41,903 nucleotides of DNA from HGM12713 sp045593725 (GCA_045593725.1 JAZNXE010000017.1:1-41903); one strand, 5' to 3'. Shown: positions 29,319 to 38,417, counted from the first letter of the stretch. Made by a program: numbers and translations. The notes: generated by a model from the sequence alone, not told the origin.

Positions 29319-30575
29319 ATGGAAAAGATAATGATCCGCGGCGGCAAAGCGCTGTATGGCGACGTTAATATAAGCGGAATGAAAAATTCCGCTCTCCCCG
29401 TTATATTCGGAACTATCGTTGCCAACGATATATGCACCATAAAGAACCTTCCCGACGTAAGCGACATAGCCTTGGCACTTGAAACCCTCCAGACCATAGG
29501 AGCTGAGGTTCGCTTTATAGACACCTCCACCGCCATTATCGACACACGTAAGGTCAAGATGAAAAGCCCCCCCTTGGAATACGTAAGCAAAATGCGCGGC
29601 TCTACCTATCTTATAGGCGCTATGCTGGGTCGCTTCGGCAAGGCTCAGGTTGGATATCCGGGCGGCTGTGACTTCGGTCTGCGCCCAATAAATCAGCACA
29701 TCAAGGGCTTTGAATTGCTTGGGGCACGGGTAACCTACACCAGCAACGCTATGATAAACGCCGATGCTCCCGACGGGCTTTGCGGCAACTTCGTTTACTT
29801 TGACATAGCCTCTGTGGGCGCGACGATAAACGTGATGCTTGCGGCAGTTTTCGCTGAGGGCACTACCATAATTGAGAATGCCGCCCGTGAGCCTCATATA
29901 GTAGATACCGCTTGCTTCCTCAATGCCTGCGGCGCTAACATCACGGGCGCGGGCACAAGTATGATACGTATAAAGGGTGTTAAGGCTCTCCACGGCTGTA
30001 CCTATGAGCTTGCTCCCGATATGATAGAGGCAGGAACCTATATGGTCGCCGCCGCCGCTACGGGAGGAAGAGTATCCGTAAGAAATATAGTTCCCAAGCA
30101 TATGGATGCGGTAATAGCGAAGCTAAATGAAATAGGCATCCCTATGGAGATAGGTGACGATTTTATCACTGTAAACGGAGCTGAAAGCTTCAGAGCTACC
30201 GAAATAAAGACCAACCCATATCCCGGATTTCCCACAGATATGCACCCTCAGTTCAGCGCCCTCCTATCTCTTGCCAAGGGTGTAAGCAAGGTGTCCGAGG
30301 GTATATTCAGCACTCGCTTCAAGTACGCCCCTGAGCTTAATAAAATGGGAGCTAATATAGAGGTCATCGACAGCACTGCCATTATAAACGGGGTTGACTC
30401 ACTCCACGGAGCGGCGGTAAAGGCAACCGACCTGCGTGCTGGCGCGTGTCTGGTGATAGCGGGACTTGCGGCAAACGGCGTTACCACTATCTCCAATATA
30501 GAGTACATAGACCGCGGCTACGAAAGCCTTATAGAAAAGCTCAAACGACTGGGCGCGGATATAAAAAGAACATAA
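29319..30575 (+). CDS. murA: UDP-N-acetylglucosamine 1-carboxyvinyltransferase MurA
   Basis: First committed enzyme of peptidoglycan synthesis. SGMKNSALP carries Lys22 and Asn23; the active-site loop PGGCDFGLRPINQHIKG has Cys117 (equivalent to E. coli Cys115), so fosfomycin sensitivity is expected. FPTDMHPQ holds the catalytic Asp and DLRAGACLVIAGL the conserved Arg. 418 residues, full length. GGGAGG precedes the ATG. Ends at a strong terminator. Confidence 0.97.
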   Translation: MEKIMIRGGKALYGDVNISGMKNSALPVIFGTIVANDICTIKNLPDVSDIALALETLQTIGAEVRFIDTSTAIIDTRKVKMKSPPLEYVSKMRGSTYLIGAMLGRFGKAQVGYPGGCDFGLRPINQHIKGFELLGARVTYTSNAMINADAPDGLCGNFVYFDIASVGATINVMLAAVFAEGTTIIENAAREPHIVDTACFLNACGANITGAGTSMIRIKGVKALHGCTYELAPDMIEAGTYMVAAAATGGRVSVRNIVPKHMDAVIAKLNEIGIPMEIGDDFITVNGAESFRATEIKTNPYPGFPTDMHPQFSALLSLAKGVSKVSEGIFSTRFKYAPELNKMGANIEVIDSTAIINGVDSLHGAAVKATDLRAGACLVIAGLAANGVTTISNIEYIDRGYESLIEKLKRLGADIKRT

Positions 30576-30610
30576 AACAGAGGATAGCTTTTACACTATC
30601 CTCTGTTTTT
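30574..30610. terminator. Bidirectional terminator after murA
   Basis: ACAGAGGATAG (30577-30587) with CTATCCTCTGT (30596-30606), 8-nt loop, T tract on the plus side, A tract before; also serves convergent yfcE. Confidence 0.88.
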
Positions 30611-30638
30611 ATATTTAAGAAGCGCTCATTTTTCCGCT

Positions 30639-31187
30639 TCACAGCTCTACGCGCTTGTACTCCTCACCCTCAAGGGTGCGAAATGAAAAGCACCTGTCCT
30701 CGTAAAGTATATAGCTCTTTGGAGAATTCTCCTTGGGTATGGACACCGAGCCGGGATTTATATAGATGTTTCCATCTCCAAAGCTCTCTGCCGCGGGAAC
30801 GTGAGTGTGCCCGTGCAGAAGTATATCCCCCTTCGCCAAGGGCGGCAGCTTTTCGGTATTAAAATTGTGACCGTGGGTAGCGAAGATACGCAAGCCGTCA
30901 AAGGACAAATAAGCGTACTGCGCAAGAACGGGAAAGCTCAGCACCATCTGGTCAACCTCGGTATCACAGTTCCCCCTTACGGCGAGAATATCATCCTTTA
31001 CCCCGTTCAAAAGCTCTATGACCCTTTTTGGCGCGTAGCCTGCGGGGAGGTCGTTTCGGGGACCGTGGTATAGTATATCGCCAAGCAGAACCAGCTTCTC
31101 CGCTCCGCTCTCCTTATATCTTTCAAGAAGAGTCTGCGCTGTCACGGCATCTCCGTGAATATCGGATGCTATCAATATTTTTGCCAT
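30639..31187 (-). CDS. yfcE: YfcE-family phosphodiesterase
   Basis: 182-residue calcineurin-like enzyme of the MJ0936/YfcE group. Metal-binding motifs: SDIHGD (8-13), GDILYHGPRN, VRGNCD, ATHGH and LHGHTHVP. Mn-dependent phosphodiesterase in vitro in the family; physiological substrate unknown. Last gene of the flavin reductase-proA-yfcE run; the proA stop overlaps its GAGGTG ribosome-binding site. Confidence 0.93.
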   Translation of the reverse strand: MAKILIASDIHGDAVTAQTLLERYKESGAEKLVLLGDILYHGPRNDLPAGYAPKRVIELLNGVKDDILAVRGNCDTEVDQMVLSFPVLAQYAYLSFDGLRIFATHGHNFNTEKLPPLAKGDILLHGHTHVPAAESFGDGNIYINPGSVSIPKENSPKSYILYEDRCFSFRTLEGEEYKRVEL

Positions 31188-31191
31188 AATT

Positions 31192-32442
31192 TCACCTCAC
31201 ACTTCCGTCACCGCTTATAAGATACTTTTCGGTTGTCAGGGCAAGAAGCCCCATAGGACCTCTTGCGTGAAGCTTTTGAGTGGATATGCCTATCTCCGCC
31301 CCAAAGCCAAACTCTCCCCCGTCCGTAAAGCGAGTGGAGGCGTTCACGTAAACCGCCACCGAATCTATCTCCTTCTGGAAGCGGTCGGCGTTTCTCATAT
31401 TCTCAGTAATTATAGCCTCGCTGTGTCCCGTACTATATCTGTTTATGTGCTCAATAGCCGCATCAAGACTGTCAACTATCCCGAGAGCCACTATATAATC
31501 GTCAAATTCGGTGTCAAAATCCTCCTGGGTAGCTCTCTTTATATCCCCGAGAATAGCCGCAGAGCGCTCACAGCCCCGTATCTCTACCTTGTACTCATCA
31601 AGGGCTGCTTTCAGCATAGGCAGAAACTCCTCGGCAAGGGCGGAATGCACAAGCACTGTTTCAACCGCGTTGCAGACCGAGGGGCGGGAGCATTTTGCGT
31701 TTACCGCTACACGCAGAGCCTTGTCAAGGTCCGCTGACTCATCTATATAAAGATGGCAGTTTCCCGCGCCCGTTTCGATAACGGGCACCTTGGAATTCTC
31801 CACGCAGGCGCGTATAAGTCCCTTTCCGCCTCTGGGTATAAGCACGTCAACAAGCCCTCTCATTGACATAAGAGCGTTGGCGCTCTCACGGGACGTAGAG
31901 GCTATAAGCTCCACCGCGCACTCATCTATATGGCATTTGCGCAGAGCCTTTTTTATAACGGCAACCAACGCCTTGTTTGTATTGATTGCTTCCTTTCCTC
32001 CCCGAAGGACCACAGCGTTACCCGTCTTAAGGCAGAGCGCCGCCGAATCCACAGTAACGTTGGGACGAGCCTCATATATTATTCCAATAACGCCAAGGGG
32101 AACGCGCACGCGGCGCAGAGTTATTCCCGAGGGACGCGACCACACGTCGCCCTTACCAATAGGGTCCTCAAGAGCGGCAACGCTGCGTAGCGACTCCGAT
32201 ATACCCCCTATTCTGCCCTCGTTTATCATAAGACGGTCAAGCATAGCCTTTGGAACACCGTTTTTCTCCGCGGCGGCGAGGTCTTCGTCATTCGCCTTTA
32301 TTATTTCCCCGCTCTCTGCTTCCAAAAGCGCGGCAAGAGTAAGCAGGAGCGTGTTTTTTTCATTCTCGGAGGCAAGCGCCAATGAACGCGAAGCTCTTTT
32401 GGCGTTTTTTGCAAGTATTTCTACTTCTGTGTAAATATCCAT
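31192..32442 (-). CDS. proA: Glutamate-5-semialdehyde dehydrogenase ProA
   Basis: NADPH-dependent reduction of gamma-glutamyl phosphate in proline synthesis. Aldehyde dehydrogenase fold; catalytic Cys in CSRPSVCNAVET, NADP-binding GSRESANAL-like segment (here STSRESANAL), and LIPRGGKGLI. 416 residues from ATG 32442, which has AAAGGG upstream; earlier in-frame codons lie in the preceding gene. The usual partner proB is not adjacent. Confidence 0.96.
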   Translation of the reverse strand: MDIYTEVEILAKNAKRASRSLALASENEKNTLLLTLAALLEAESGEIIKANDEDLAAAEKNGVPKAMLDRLMINEGRIGGISESLRSVAALEDPIGKGDVWSRPSGITLRRVRVPLGVIGIIYEARPNVTVDSAALCLKTGNAVVLRGGKEAINTNKALVAVIKKALRKCHIDECAVELIASTSRESANALMSMRGLVDVLIPRGGKGLIRACVENSKVPVIETGAGNCHLYIDESADLDKALRVAVNAKCSRPSVCNAVETVLVHSALAEEFLPMLKAALDEYKVEIRGCERSAAILGDIKRATQEDFDTEFDDYIVALGIVDSLDAAIEHINRYSTGHSEAIITENMRNADRFQKEIDSVAVYVNASTRFTDGGEFGFGAEIGISTQKLHARGPMGLLALTTEKYLISGDGSVR

Positions 32443-32444
32443 TC

Positions 32445-32954
32445 TTATCCCTTTCTGTAAGCTTCCTTTATCTCGCACACGTAAAATCTGTGATAATCGC
32501 CCTTTGGGTAATTGGAAAGAAGCGAGCTGTCAAGGAAGCAATCCTCCCTTAAATCATCCTCGTAAAGCTTTCTGCATACAAGCACTGTCCGCGCCTCATT
32601 TATAGCAGGAACACCCAACTCACGGTTAACGGTAAGCCCACATCTTGCCAGTTTATCCAAATCTCTGCCGCTCTCTCTGCCGCAAAGCTTAAGAGCCTCT
32701 CTGTGCTCCTCGTCCATAAAGGCTATTGAAAATTCATTTTCCTCCTTAAGAAGCTCATAGGTATATCTTTGAGGTCTGACAAAGCATACGCATATATTCT
32801 TGTTCCATAAAACTCCCATAGCACCCCAGCTTGCGGTCATAGCGTTTGCTCTTCCCTGCCGTTTATCATCCACTGTTATCAGCATCCAATCAGAGCCTAT
32901 ACACTTAATGGCGTTTTCAAGCTCCTGAGGGTTTATTTTTATAAAGCCTCTCAT
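32445..32954 (-). CDS. Flavin reductase family protein (small)
   Basis: 169 residues with the FMN-binding split barrel: DWMLITVDD, NAMTASWGAMGVLWNKNICVCFVRPQRYTYELL, and KLCGRESGRDLDK. Related to flavoredoxin-like proteins. ATG 32954 follows AAAGGAGG at the right distance; the upstream in-frame codons are non-ATG and without a site. Cotranscribed with proA (2-bp gap) for no obvious metabolic reason. Confidence 0.88.
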   Translation of the reverse strand: MRGFIKINPQELENAIKCIGSDWMLITVDDKRQGRANAMTASWGAMGVLWNKNICVCFVRPQRYTYELLKEENEFSIAFMDEEHREALKLCGRESGRDLDKLARCGLTVNRELGVPAINEARTVLVCRKLYEDDLREDCFLDSSLLSNYPKGDYHRFYVCEIKEAYRKG

Positions 32955-33041
32955 ATTGCCTCCTTTAGAGTTTCTCCTTATTATAATAGCAAAATTTAAC
33001 GGTTTCGTCAATCATTTTTTGATAAAATTTCCCTCAGGGGG

Positions 33042-33070
33042 TGGACAAAACACAAAAAAAGGTATATAAT
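33042..33070 (+). promoter_or_regulatory. Promoter of DAHP synthase gene
   Basis: TGGACA (33042-33047), 17-bp spacer, TATAAT (33065-33070). It rules out a translation start upstream of 33080. Confidence 0.7.
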
Positions 33071-33103
33071 ATTTTTTATCTTACAAGAAATCAGGTGTAT
33101 TTT

Positions 33104-34141
33104 ATGCAAAAAAACATGAATTTTATCCGTAAGCTTCCTATCCCTATGGAGCTTAAGGAACGCTATCCTCTGAAAGCCGAATACGCAGACAAGAAGCTTG
33201 TACGCGACAGAGAGATAGCAGACGTATTCACGGGTAAATCCCAAAAGCTTATTTTGATTATCGGTCCCTGCTCCGCCGACCGTGAGGATGCTGTGCTCGA
33301 CTATATATCACGCCTTGCTCTCGTTCAGGAAAGAGTTGCGGACAAAATACTTATAATTCCCCGTATATATACTAACAAGCCCCGTACAACGGGCGACGGC
33401 TATAAGGGTATGGTGCATCAGCCCAATCCCAACGCCGCCGAGGATATGCTTGAGGGCATAGTAGCTATACGCCGTCTGCACACAAGGGCAATTGAACAAA
33501 CAGGACTCTTCTGCGCCGACGAAATGCTTTATCCCGAAAACTACCGCTATCTCTCCGACCTTCTTTCCTACGTTGCCGTGGGAGCGCGCTCTGTTGAAAA
33601 TCAGCAGCACCGCCTCGCCTCAAGCGGAATAGATATACCCGTAGGTATGAAAAATCCCACGGGTGGAGATATTTCGGTAATGCTCAATTCCATTACCGCC
33701 GCTCAGCACTCACACACCTTCCTTTATCGCGGTTGGGAATGTCAGTCCAAGGGGAATCCCCTTGCCCACGCAATACTGAGAGGCTACGTAAACAAGCACG
33801 GAGAATCACTCCCCAATTATCACTTTGAGGACCTTGCCCATCTTTACAGCGAATATATGAACCGCAACCTTGCAAATCCCGCTCTGATTGTTGACGCAAA
33901 CCACGCAAATTCGGGCAAAAAGTATCTTGAGCAGGGACGCATCTGCAAGGAGGTGCTTCACTCCTGCCGTCATTCAAGCGATATCAAGAGCTTGGTAAAA
34001 GGCTTTATGATAGAAAGCTATATTGAGGACGGTACTCAGAAGATAGGAGATACCTGTGTTTACGGAAAATCCATTACCGACCCCTGCCTTGGTTGGGAAA
34101 AGACCGAGCGTCTTATATACGATCTGGCAGACCTTGTATAA
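33104..34141 (+). CDS. 3-deoxy-7-phosphoheptulonate synthase, class I alpha
   Basis: DAHP synthase, first step of the shikimate pathway, AroF/G/H type. IIGPCSADRED (phosphoenolpyruvate site), KPRTTGDGYKGMVHQPNP, GARSVENQQHR, GMKNPTGGD and IVDANHANSGKK carry the metal and substrate residues. 345 residues from ATG 33104; the N-terminal segment is the feedback-sensing region in homologues, but which amino acid inhibits cannot be told. Monocistronic. Confidence 0.95.
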   Translation: MQKNMNFIRKLPIPMELKERYPLKAEYADKKLVRDREIADVFTGKSQKLILIIGPCSADREDAVLDYISRLALVQERVADKILIIPRIYTNKPRTTGDGYKGMVHQPNPNAAEDMLEGIVAIRRLHTRAIEQTGLFCADEMLYPENYRYLSDLLSYVAVGARSVENQQHRLASSGIDIPVGMKNPTGGDISVMLNSITAAQHSHTFLYRGWECQSKGNPLAHAILRGYVNKHGESLPNYHFEDLAHLYSEYMNRNLANPALIVDANHANSGKKYLEQGRICKEVLHSCRHSSDIKSLVKGFMIESYIEDGTQKIGDTCVYGKSITDPCLGWEKTERLIYDLADLV

Positions 34142-34145
34142 AAGC

Positions 34146-34180
34146 AAAAAACGCCCCGACGGTGTGTGCCGTCGGGGCAT
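34146..34180. terminator. Bidirectional terminator
   Basis: Perfect 10-bp stem GCCCCGACGG (34153-34162) with CCGTCGGGGC (34169-34178); six T on the minus strand, ATTTATT on the plus strand. Serves the DAHP synthase and the 38-aa peptide genes. Confidence 0.9.
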
Positions 34181-34188
34181 TTATTACT

Positions 34189-34305
34189 TTAGCAGCCGCA
34201 ACCGCAACCGTTGCCGTTGCCGCAGCAAGCGAAGAGTATAACAAGAACGATGATGATCCACCAAATGTTATCGCCGCCGAAAAGATTGCAAAGACAGTTA
34301 TTCAT
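34189..34305 (-). CDS. 38-aa cysteine-rich membrane micropeptide
   Basis: A minus-strand ORF of 39 codons that I translated by hand: MNNCLCNLFGGDNIWW, a hydrophobic span (about 17-26), then a Gly/Asn/Cys tail ending CGCGC. Seven cysteines in 38 residues. Such one-span peptides with Cys-Gly tails recur in Clostridia, often annotated hypothetical; some resemble spore-coat-associated small proteins, but I cannot assign a function. GGAGG lies 6 nt before the ATG and a terminator follows, so the gene is well formed. The ribosome-binding site is inside a hairpin (34312-34367). Confidence 0.78.
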   Translation of the reverse strand: MNNCLCNLFGGDNIWWIIIVLVILFACCGNGNGCGCGC

Positions 34306-34311
34306 AAAGAA

Positions 34312-34377
34312 CCTCCGATAATACTATTAAGGGGCTTCCCCCCTCTGCTACCATAGTATGTCGGAGGCTCTTTTTTG
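34312..34377. promoter_or_regulatory. Hairpin masking the micropeptide ribosome-binding site
   Basis: CCTCCGA (34312-34318) pairs with TCGGAGG (34361-34367) and ATACTAT (34321-34327) with ATAGTAT (34353-34359); inside, GGGG can pair with CCCC. On the minus strand the GGAGG of the 38-aa gene is in the paired arm. On the plus strand six T follow (34371-34376), so it can also act as a terminator in that direction. Confidence 0.55.
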
Positions 34378-34380
34378 GTG

Positions 34381-34496
34381 ATTACTCTTTTTTAATCAAA
34401 AATTTGGGTAAAGCCCTCTCAGCTCCTACTCTATAAATGCCCATATCCGTGACTCGGCGTCAGATTTAAAAAAGTTATTCTTTTGTAAAAAAGGTA
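34381..34496. other. Intergenic stretch with nothing recognised
   Basis: AT-rich region upstream of the micropeptide and lepA. I find no convincing minus-strand promoter and no gene. Confidence 0.5.
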
Positions 34497-34525
34497 TTGT
34501 GGAAAATTAAAATTTATTGTATAAT
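34497..34525 (+). promoter_or_regulatory. Promoter of lepA
   Basis: TTGTGG (34497-34502), 17-bp spacer, TATAAT (34520-34525). Confidence 0.75.
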
Positions 34526-34560
34526 ATAAATTAAGAAAAACACTTTACACGGAGAAAAAA

Positions 34561-36381
34561 ATGTCATCAGGAAAAAGACAGGATAATATAAGGAATTTTT
34601 CAATAGTAGCCCATATAGACCACGGCAAATCAACCCTCGCCGACAGAATACTGGAAGCTACCGAGGCGGTCTCAAAGCGAGAGATGGAGGAGCAGCTTCT
34701 TGACAATATGGACCTTGAGCGGGAAAGAGGTATAACTATAAAGGCAAGAGCCGTAAGGATGAGCTATACCGCCCCCGACGGGGAGGTGTATCAATTCAAT
34801 CTGATAGATACCCCCGGTCACGTTGACTTTAACTACGAGGTGTCCCGCTCACTCAACGCCTGTGACGGCGCACTCCTTGTTGTGGATTCTACCCAGGGCA
34901 TTGAGGCTCAGACCCTTGCCAATGCTTATCTTGCCGTAGATGCAAACCTTGAAATAGTCCCGGTTATAAATAAGATAGATCTCCCCTCCGCCGATATCGA
35001 GCGTGTAAGAGGAGAGATAGAGGACGTTATCGGTATTCCCGCCGAGGACTGCCCCGCGGTGTCGGCAAAAACAGGACTCAACATCGACCGGGTGCTTCAG
35101 GCAGTGGTAGATAATATTCCCGCCCCAAAGGGGGATGAGAACGCCCCCCTGAAGGCGCTGATATTCGACTCATACTACGACAGCTATCTGGGAGTAGTCG
35201 TAAACGTAAGAATCTTTGACGGCTCGGTAAGGAGCGGTGACAAGATCCGTCTTATGAGCAACGGAGCAACCTTTGACGTAGTTGACGTGGGATATATGAC
35301 AGCCTTCGGCTTAAAGAAGTGCGACGTTCTGTGCGCCGGAGAGGTTGGATATATAACCGCCTCTATCAAGAGCGTGGGAGAAACCCGCGTGGGAGATACC
35401 GTAACCCTTGACTCTAATCCCGCAGCCGAGGCTATGCCGGGCTTTAAGTCTGTTCAGCCTATGGTGTACGCAGGTATATATCCAGCCGACGGAGCTAAAT
35501 ACGGTGACCTAAGGGATGCCCTTGAAAAGCTCCAGCTTAACGACGCGGCACTGCTATTCGAGCCTGAAACCTCTATCGCTCTGGGATTTGGCTTCCGTTG
35601 CGGCTTTCTTGGACTCCTCCATATGGAGATAATTGAGGAAAGACTTGAGCGCGAATTTAATCTGGACCTTATAACCACCGCGCCCTCGGTAATTTATGAG
35701 GTAAAGCGCAGAGGCGGTGAGCTTGTGCGCATAGATAATCCCTCTAACTTCCCCTCGGCAGACGAGATAGAAATAGCCTACGAGCCTATCGTAAAGGCTA
35801 ATATAATCACCCCCACAGAGTATGTGGGAGGACTTATGGACCTCTGTCAGGACAGACGCGGAAGCTTTATAGATATGAAATATATAGACACCTCCCGCGT
35901 GGAGCTTCACTATGAGCTACCCCTCAACGAAATAATATACGATTTCTTTGACGCCCTTAAGAGCCGCTCCCGCGGATACGCTTCTCTTGACTACGAGCTT
36001 GGGAACTACGTTCCCAGTAAGCTGGTAAAGCTTGACTTCCTCCTCAACGGTGAGCAGGTTGACGCGCTCTCCTTTATCGTACACGAGGAAAAGGCGTACG
36101 GCAGAGCAAGAAGAATAGCCGAAAAGCTGAAGGACAACATTCCCCGCCAGCTCTTTGAGGTGCCGATACAGGCGGCTATCGGCTCAAAAATAATTGCCCG
36201 TGAAACCGTGAAGGCTATGCGCAAGGACGTCCTCGCCAAGTGCTATGGCGGTGATATTACCCGTAAGAAGAAGCTGCTTGAAAAGCAGAAGGAGGGTAAG
36301 AAGAAGATGCGTCAGCTTGGCTCGGTTCAGGTGTCCCCCGAAGCATTTATGGCAGTCCTCAAGCTTGATGACGACAAATAA
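34561..36381 (+). CDS. lepA: Elongation factor 4 (LepA)
   Basis: Ribosome-associated GTPase, 606 residues. G1 AHIDHGKST, G2 RERGITIKA, G3 DTPGH, G4 NKID and G5 SAKTG are intact. The C-terminal LepA-specific domain ends with SIGxVQ-like segment (RQLGSVQVSPEAFMAVLKL). Monocistronic with its own promoter and terminator. Confidence 0.98.
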   Translation: MSSGKRQDNIRNFSIVAHIDHGKSTLADRILEATEAVSKREMEEQLLDNMDLERERGITIKARAVRMSYTAPDGEVYQFNLIDTPGHVDFNYEVSRSLNACDGALLVVDSTQGIEAQTLANAYLAVDANLEIVPVINKIDLPSADIERVRGEIEDVIGIPAEDCPAVSAKTGLNIDRVLQAVVDNIPAPKGDENAPLKALIFDSYYDSYLGVVVNVRIFDGSVRSGDKIRLMSNGATFDVVDVGYMTAFGLKKCDVLCAGEVGYITASIKSVGETRVGDTVTLDSNPAAEAMPGFKSVQPMVYAGIYPADGAKYGDLRDALEKLQLNDAALLFEPETSIALGFGFRCGFLGLLHMEIIEERLEREFNLDLITTAPSVIYEVKRRGGELVRIDNPSNFPSADEIEIAYEPIVKANIITPTEYVGGLMDLCQDRRGSFIDMKYIDTSRVELHYELPLNEIIYDFFDALKSRSRGYASLDYELGNYVPSKLVKLDFLLNGEQVDALSFIVHEEKAYGRARRIAEKLKDNIPRQLFEVPIQAAIGSKIIARETVKAMRKDVLAKCYGGDITRKKKLLEKQKEGKKKMRQLGSVQVSPEAFMAVLKLDDDK

Positions 36382-36391
36382 CACAAATAAT

Positions 36392-36417
36392 AAAAAGCCT
36401 TGCTTTTGCAAGGCTTT
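36392..36417 (+). terminator. Terminator of lepA
   Basis: 10-bp stem AAAGCCTTGC (36394-36403) with GCAAGGCTTT (36408-36417), TTTT loop; T tract partly within the stem. Confidence 0.75.
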
Positions 36418-36421
36418 CCTA

Positions 36422-36450
36422 TTGACAAAACGGCTTTTTTGTGATAAAAT
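36422..36450 (+). promoter_or_regulatory. Promoter of tRNA-Leu
   Basis: TTGACA (36422-36427), 17-bp spacer, TAAAAT (36445-36450) with extended TGA. Confidence 0.82.
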
Positions 36451-36483
36451 CTTATAGCGACCTGCTTTAAAGGCTTTTAATAT

Positions 36484-36566
36484 GCGGGTGTGGCGGAATT
36501 GGCAGACGCGCAAGATTTAGGATCTTGTGTTAATTCGTGCAGGTTCAAGTCCTGTCACCCGCACCA
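36484..36566 (+). tRNA. tRNA-Leu (TAG)
   Basis: 83-nt class II tRNA. Acceptor GCGGGTG with CACCCGC, discriminator A and encoded CCA (36564-36566). Anticodon arm CAAGA-TTTAGGA-TCTTG gives TAG; a long variable arm follows, and GGTTCAAGTCC forms the T arm. A perfect hairpin GCGGCA-GGC-TGCCGC begins at the next base. Confidence 0.95.
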
Positions 36567-36603
36567 GCGGCAGGCTGCCGCCCCAAGAATCGGGTGGCGA
36601 CAG

Positions 36604-36649
36604 CAAAAATCCGAACTCTATCTCACGACGATAGGGTTCGGATTTTTTC
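36604..36649. terminator. Bidirectional terminator between tRNA-Leu and rubredoxin
   Basis: AATCCGAAC (36608-36616) with GTTCGGATT (36636-36644) and CTATC with GATAG inside; T tract on both sides (36643-36648 plus; A run 36605-36609). Confidence 0.88.
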
Positions 36650-36654
36650 GTTTA

Positions 36655-36810
36655 TTATACCTCAGAGAACATATCCTTGCCTACTCCGCAAAGAGGACAT
36701 TCAAAATCCTCGGGGAGGTCCGCAAACCTTGTGCCTGGAGCTATGCCCTTATCGGGGGCGCCCAGCTCCTCATCATATTCCCATCCGCAAACGTCACACA
36801 CGTATCTCAT
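36655..36810 (-). CDS. Rubredoxin
   Basis: 51-residue rubredoxin translated by hand: MRYVCDVCGWEYDEELG... with Cys5-xx-Cys8 and Cys38-xx-Cys41 forming the single-iron site, and the conserved APGTRFADLPEDFECPLCG. Electron carrier of anaerobes, often serving peroxide or superoxide reduction. AAGGA lies 9 nt before the ATG. It is 52 bp downstream of trkH in the same direction and may be read through from it. Confidence 0.95.
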   Translation of the reverse strand: MRYVCDVCGWEYDEELGAPDKGIAPGTRFADLPEDFECPLCGVGKDMFSEV

Positions 36811-36862
36811 AACGCTTATCCTTTCTTTAAAATCTAATTAATATTATTCTATATTATCCCTG

Positions 36863-38404
36863 TTATATTCTTTTCCATGTCTTAGGGCTGAAAAGTATAA
36901 GCACGGGCAATATTTCCAAACGTCCGAGCATCATTGTAAAGGTCAGAATTATTTTTGAAAAAGCTCCGTATCCCGCATAGCTCGCATAGGGTCCTACCGC
37001 TTCAAACGCAGGTCCCACGTTAGAAATACAAGCCAAGGCTGCCGAAAAATTAGAGAAAAATCCGTGCTTTACATCATAAGCTCCCGCATCCGAAGCCACT
37101 GTGACAACCTGCCCGTTCACAGGGTCAAAGGAGAGCAAAAATACTACTCCGAGCAGAATAAAGAAATACAAGGTTATAAAGGCAAACACGTCGTTTATGG
37201 TCTTTTCCTCAAGGCTCTTTTCCTCAAATTTCGCCTTAGGAACATAGCGAGGATTGATAAGCTTCCTCACGTTCACGTATCCGCCCTTCAAAGCAATGAT
37301 TATCCTTGACATCTTCATGCCACCTGCCGTAGAGCCTGCCATACCGCCAATAAACATAAGCACTACCAAGACAGTCATCGCAAGCACGGGCCAAACACTG
37401 TAATCGGTAGTTGTAAAGCCCGCTGTGGTCAACAGTGACGCTACTTGAAACAGCGAATGGCGGAAGGATTCCTCTACCGTATAGATCTGAGGAAACGCTT
37501 CAAATCTCCATACAAGACTAACGAATACGACGGCTACCGCCGAAGCTACGATAAGGAAATAGGTCTTAAGCTCCTCGCTCTTGAATATAGTCTTTAGCTT
37601 TCCTATAAGCAACAAATAATAAAGGCTGAAATTGCATCCGAACAGTATGAGGAATATGGCTATTACGTATTGCGAAAAGGGACTAAACATAGACATACTT
37701 CCAGGTATAAAGCCAAATCCGCCAGTTCCCGCGCATCCAAAGGACGTAAGCAAGCTAAAGAAGAACTGCTCACTCTCATATCCCGGTATAGGCCTGTCAA
37801 GCATAAGTATAGCCACCTCAAGCACAGTCATTCCCAGATATATAAGATACAGTATTCTGGTAGTTACCTTCATCTTGGATACTATCTTACCGACCTGCGG
37901 TCCGGGGCTTTCCGCACGGAGCAGATGCATTGACGAGCCCTCGTTGCTCTCGGGGATAAATATGAGCACGAACACCAGTATTCCCATACCTCCTATCCAG
38001 TGAGAAAAGCTTCTCCAGAAAAGGATAGAGTGTGATATCTTGGTAATATCCGTAATGATACTTGCTCCCGTGGTGCTAAAGCCCGACATTATCTCAAAGC
38101 AAGCGTCGATATAATCAGGCACGTCGCCGCTTATAACAAAGGGAATCGCGCCAAACAGGGTCATAATTATCCAGACCATTGCAGTAAGGGCAAAGCCCTC
38201 CTTTTGATACAGCCCCTCACGCTTAGGCTTGGGAAGCTGTAACAAGGCTCCAATTACTGCGAGAGCTATTATTGGCACTATAAAGGCGATCTTATACTTG
38301 GCGTCTTCTTTATATAAAATGCTTACGAGAAGGGGCGCAAGCATAAGGACACCCTCAAGAATCATTATCTTGCCAAGTATTTTTCCAAGCTTCTTATAAT
38401 TCAT
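36863..38404 (-). CDS. trkH: TrkH/KtrB-family potassium uptake protein
   Basis: 513-residue K+ translocating subunit with four MPM repeats. Selectivity loops: GFSTTGAS, CAGTGGFG, LTTAGFTTT and CISNVGPAF. LGRLEILPVLILF at the C-terminus matches the family end. Works with the RCK protein TrkA encoded 13 bp upstream. No strong ribosome-binding site (AAGG 12 nt before the ATG); translation may be coupled to trkA. Confidence 0.96.
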   Translation of the reverse strand: MNYKKLGKILGKIMILEGVLMLAPLLVSILYKEDAKYKIAFIVPIIALAVIGALLQLPKPKREGLYQKEGFALTAMVWIIMTLFGAIPFVISGDVPDYIDACFEIMSGFSTTGASIITDITKISHSILFWRSFSHWIGGMGILVFVLIFIPESNEGSSMHLLRAESPGPQVGKIVSKMKVTTRILYLIYLGMTVLEVAILMLDRPIPGYESEQFFFSLLTSFGCAGTGGFGFIPGSMSMFSPFSQYVIAIFLILFGCNFSLYYLLLIGKLKTIFKSEELKTYFLIVASAVAVVFVSLVWRFEAFPQIYTVEESFRHSLFQVASLLTTAGFTTTDYSVWPVLAMTVLVVLMFIGGMAGSTAGGMKMSRIIIALKGGYVNVRKLINPRYVPKAKFEEKSLEEKTINDVFAFITLYFFILLGVVFLLSFDPVNGQVVTVASDAGAYDVKHGFFSNFSAALACISNVGPAFEAVGPYASYAGYGAFSKIILTFTMMLGRLEILPVLILFSPKTWKRI

Positions 38405-38417
38405 ACGTTATGCCGCC

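Noticed and set aside
33041..33103. Upstream GTG start for the DAHP synthase
   Set aside because: The promoter occupies 33042-33070, so transcription starts after that codon; ATG 33104 is used.
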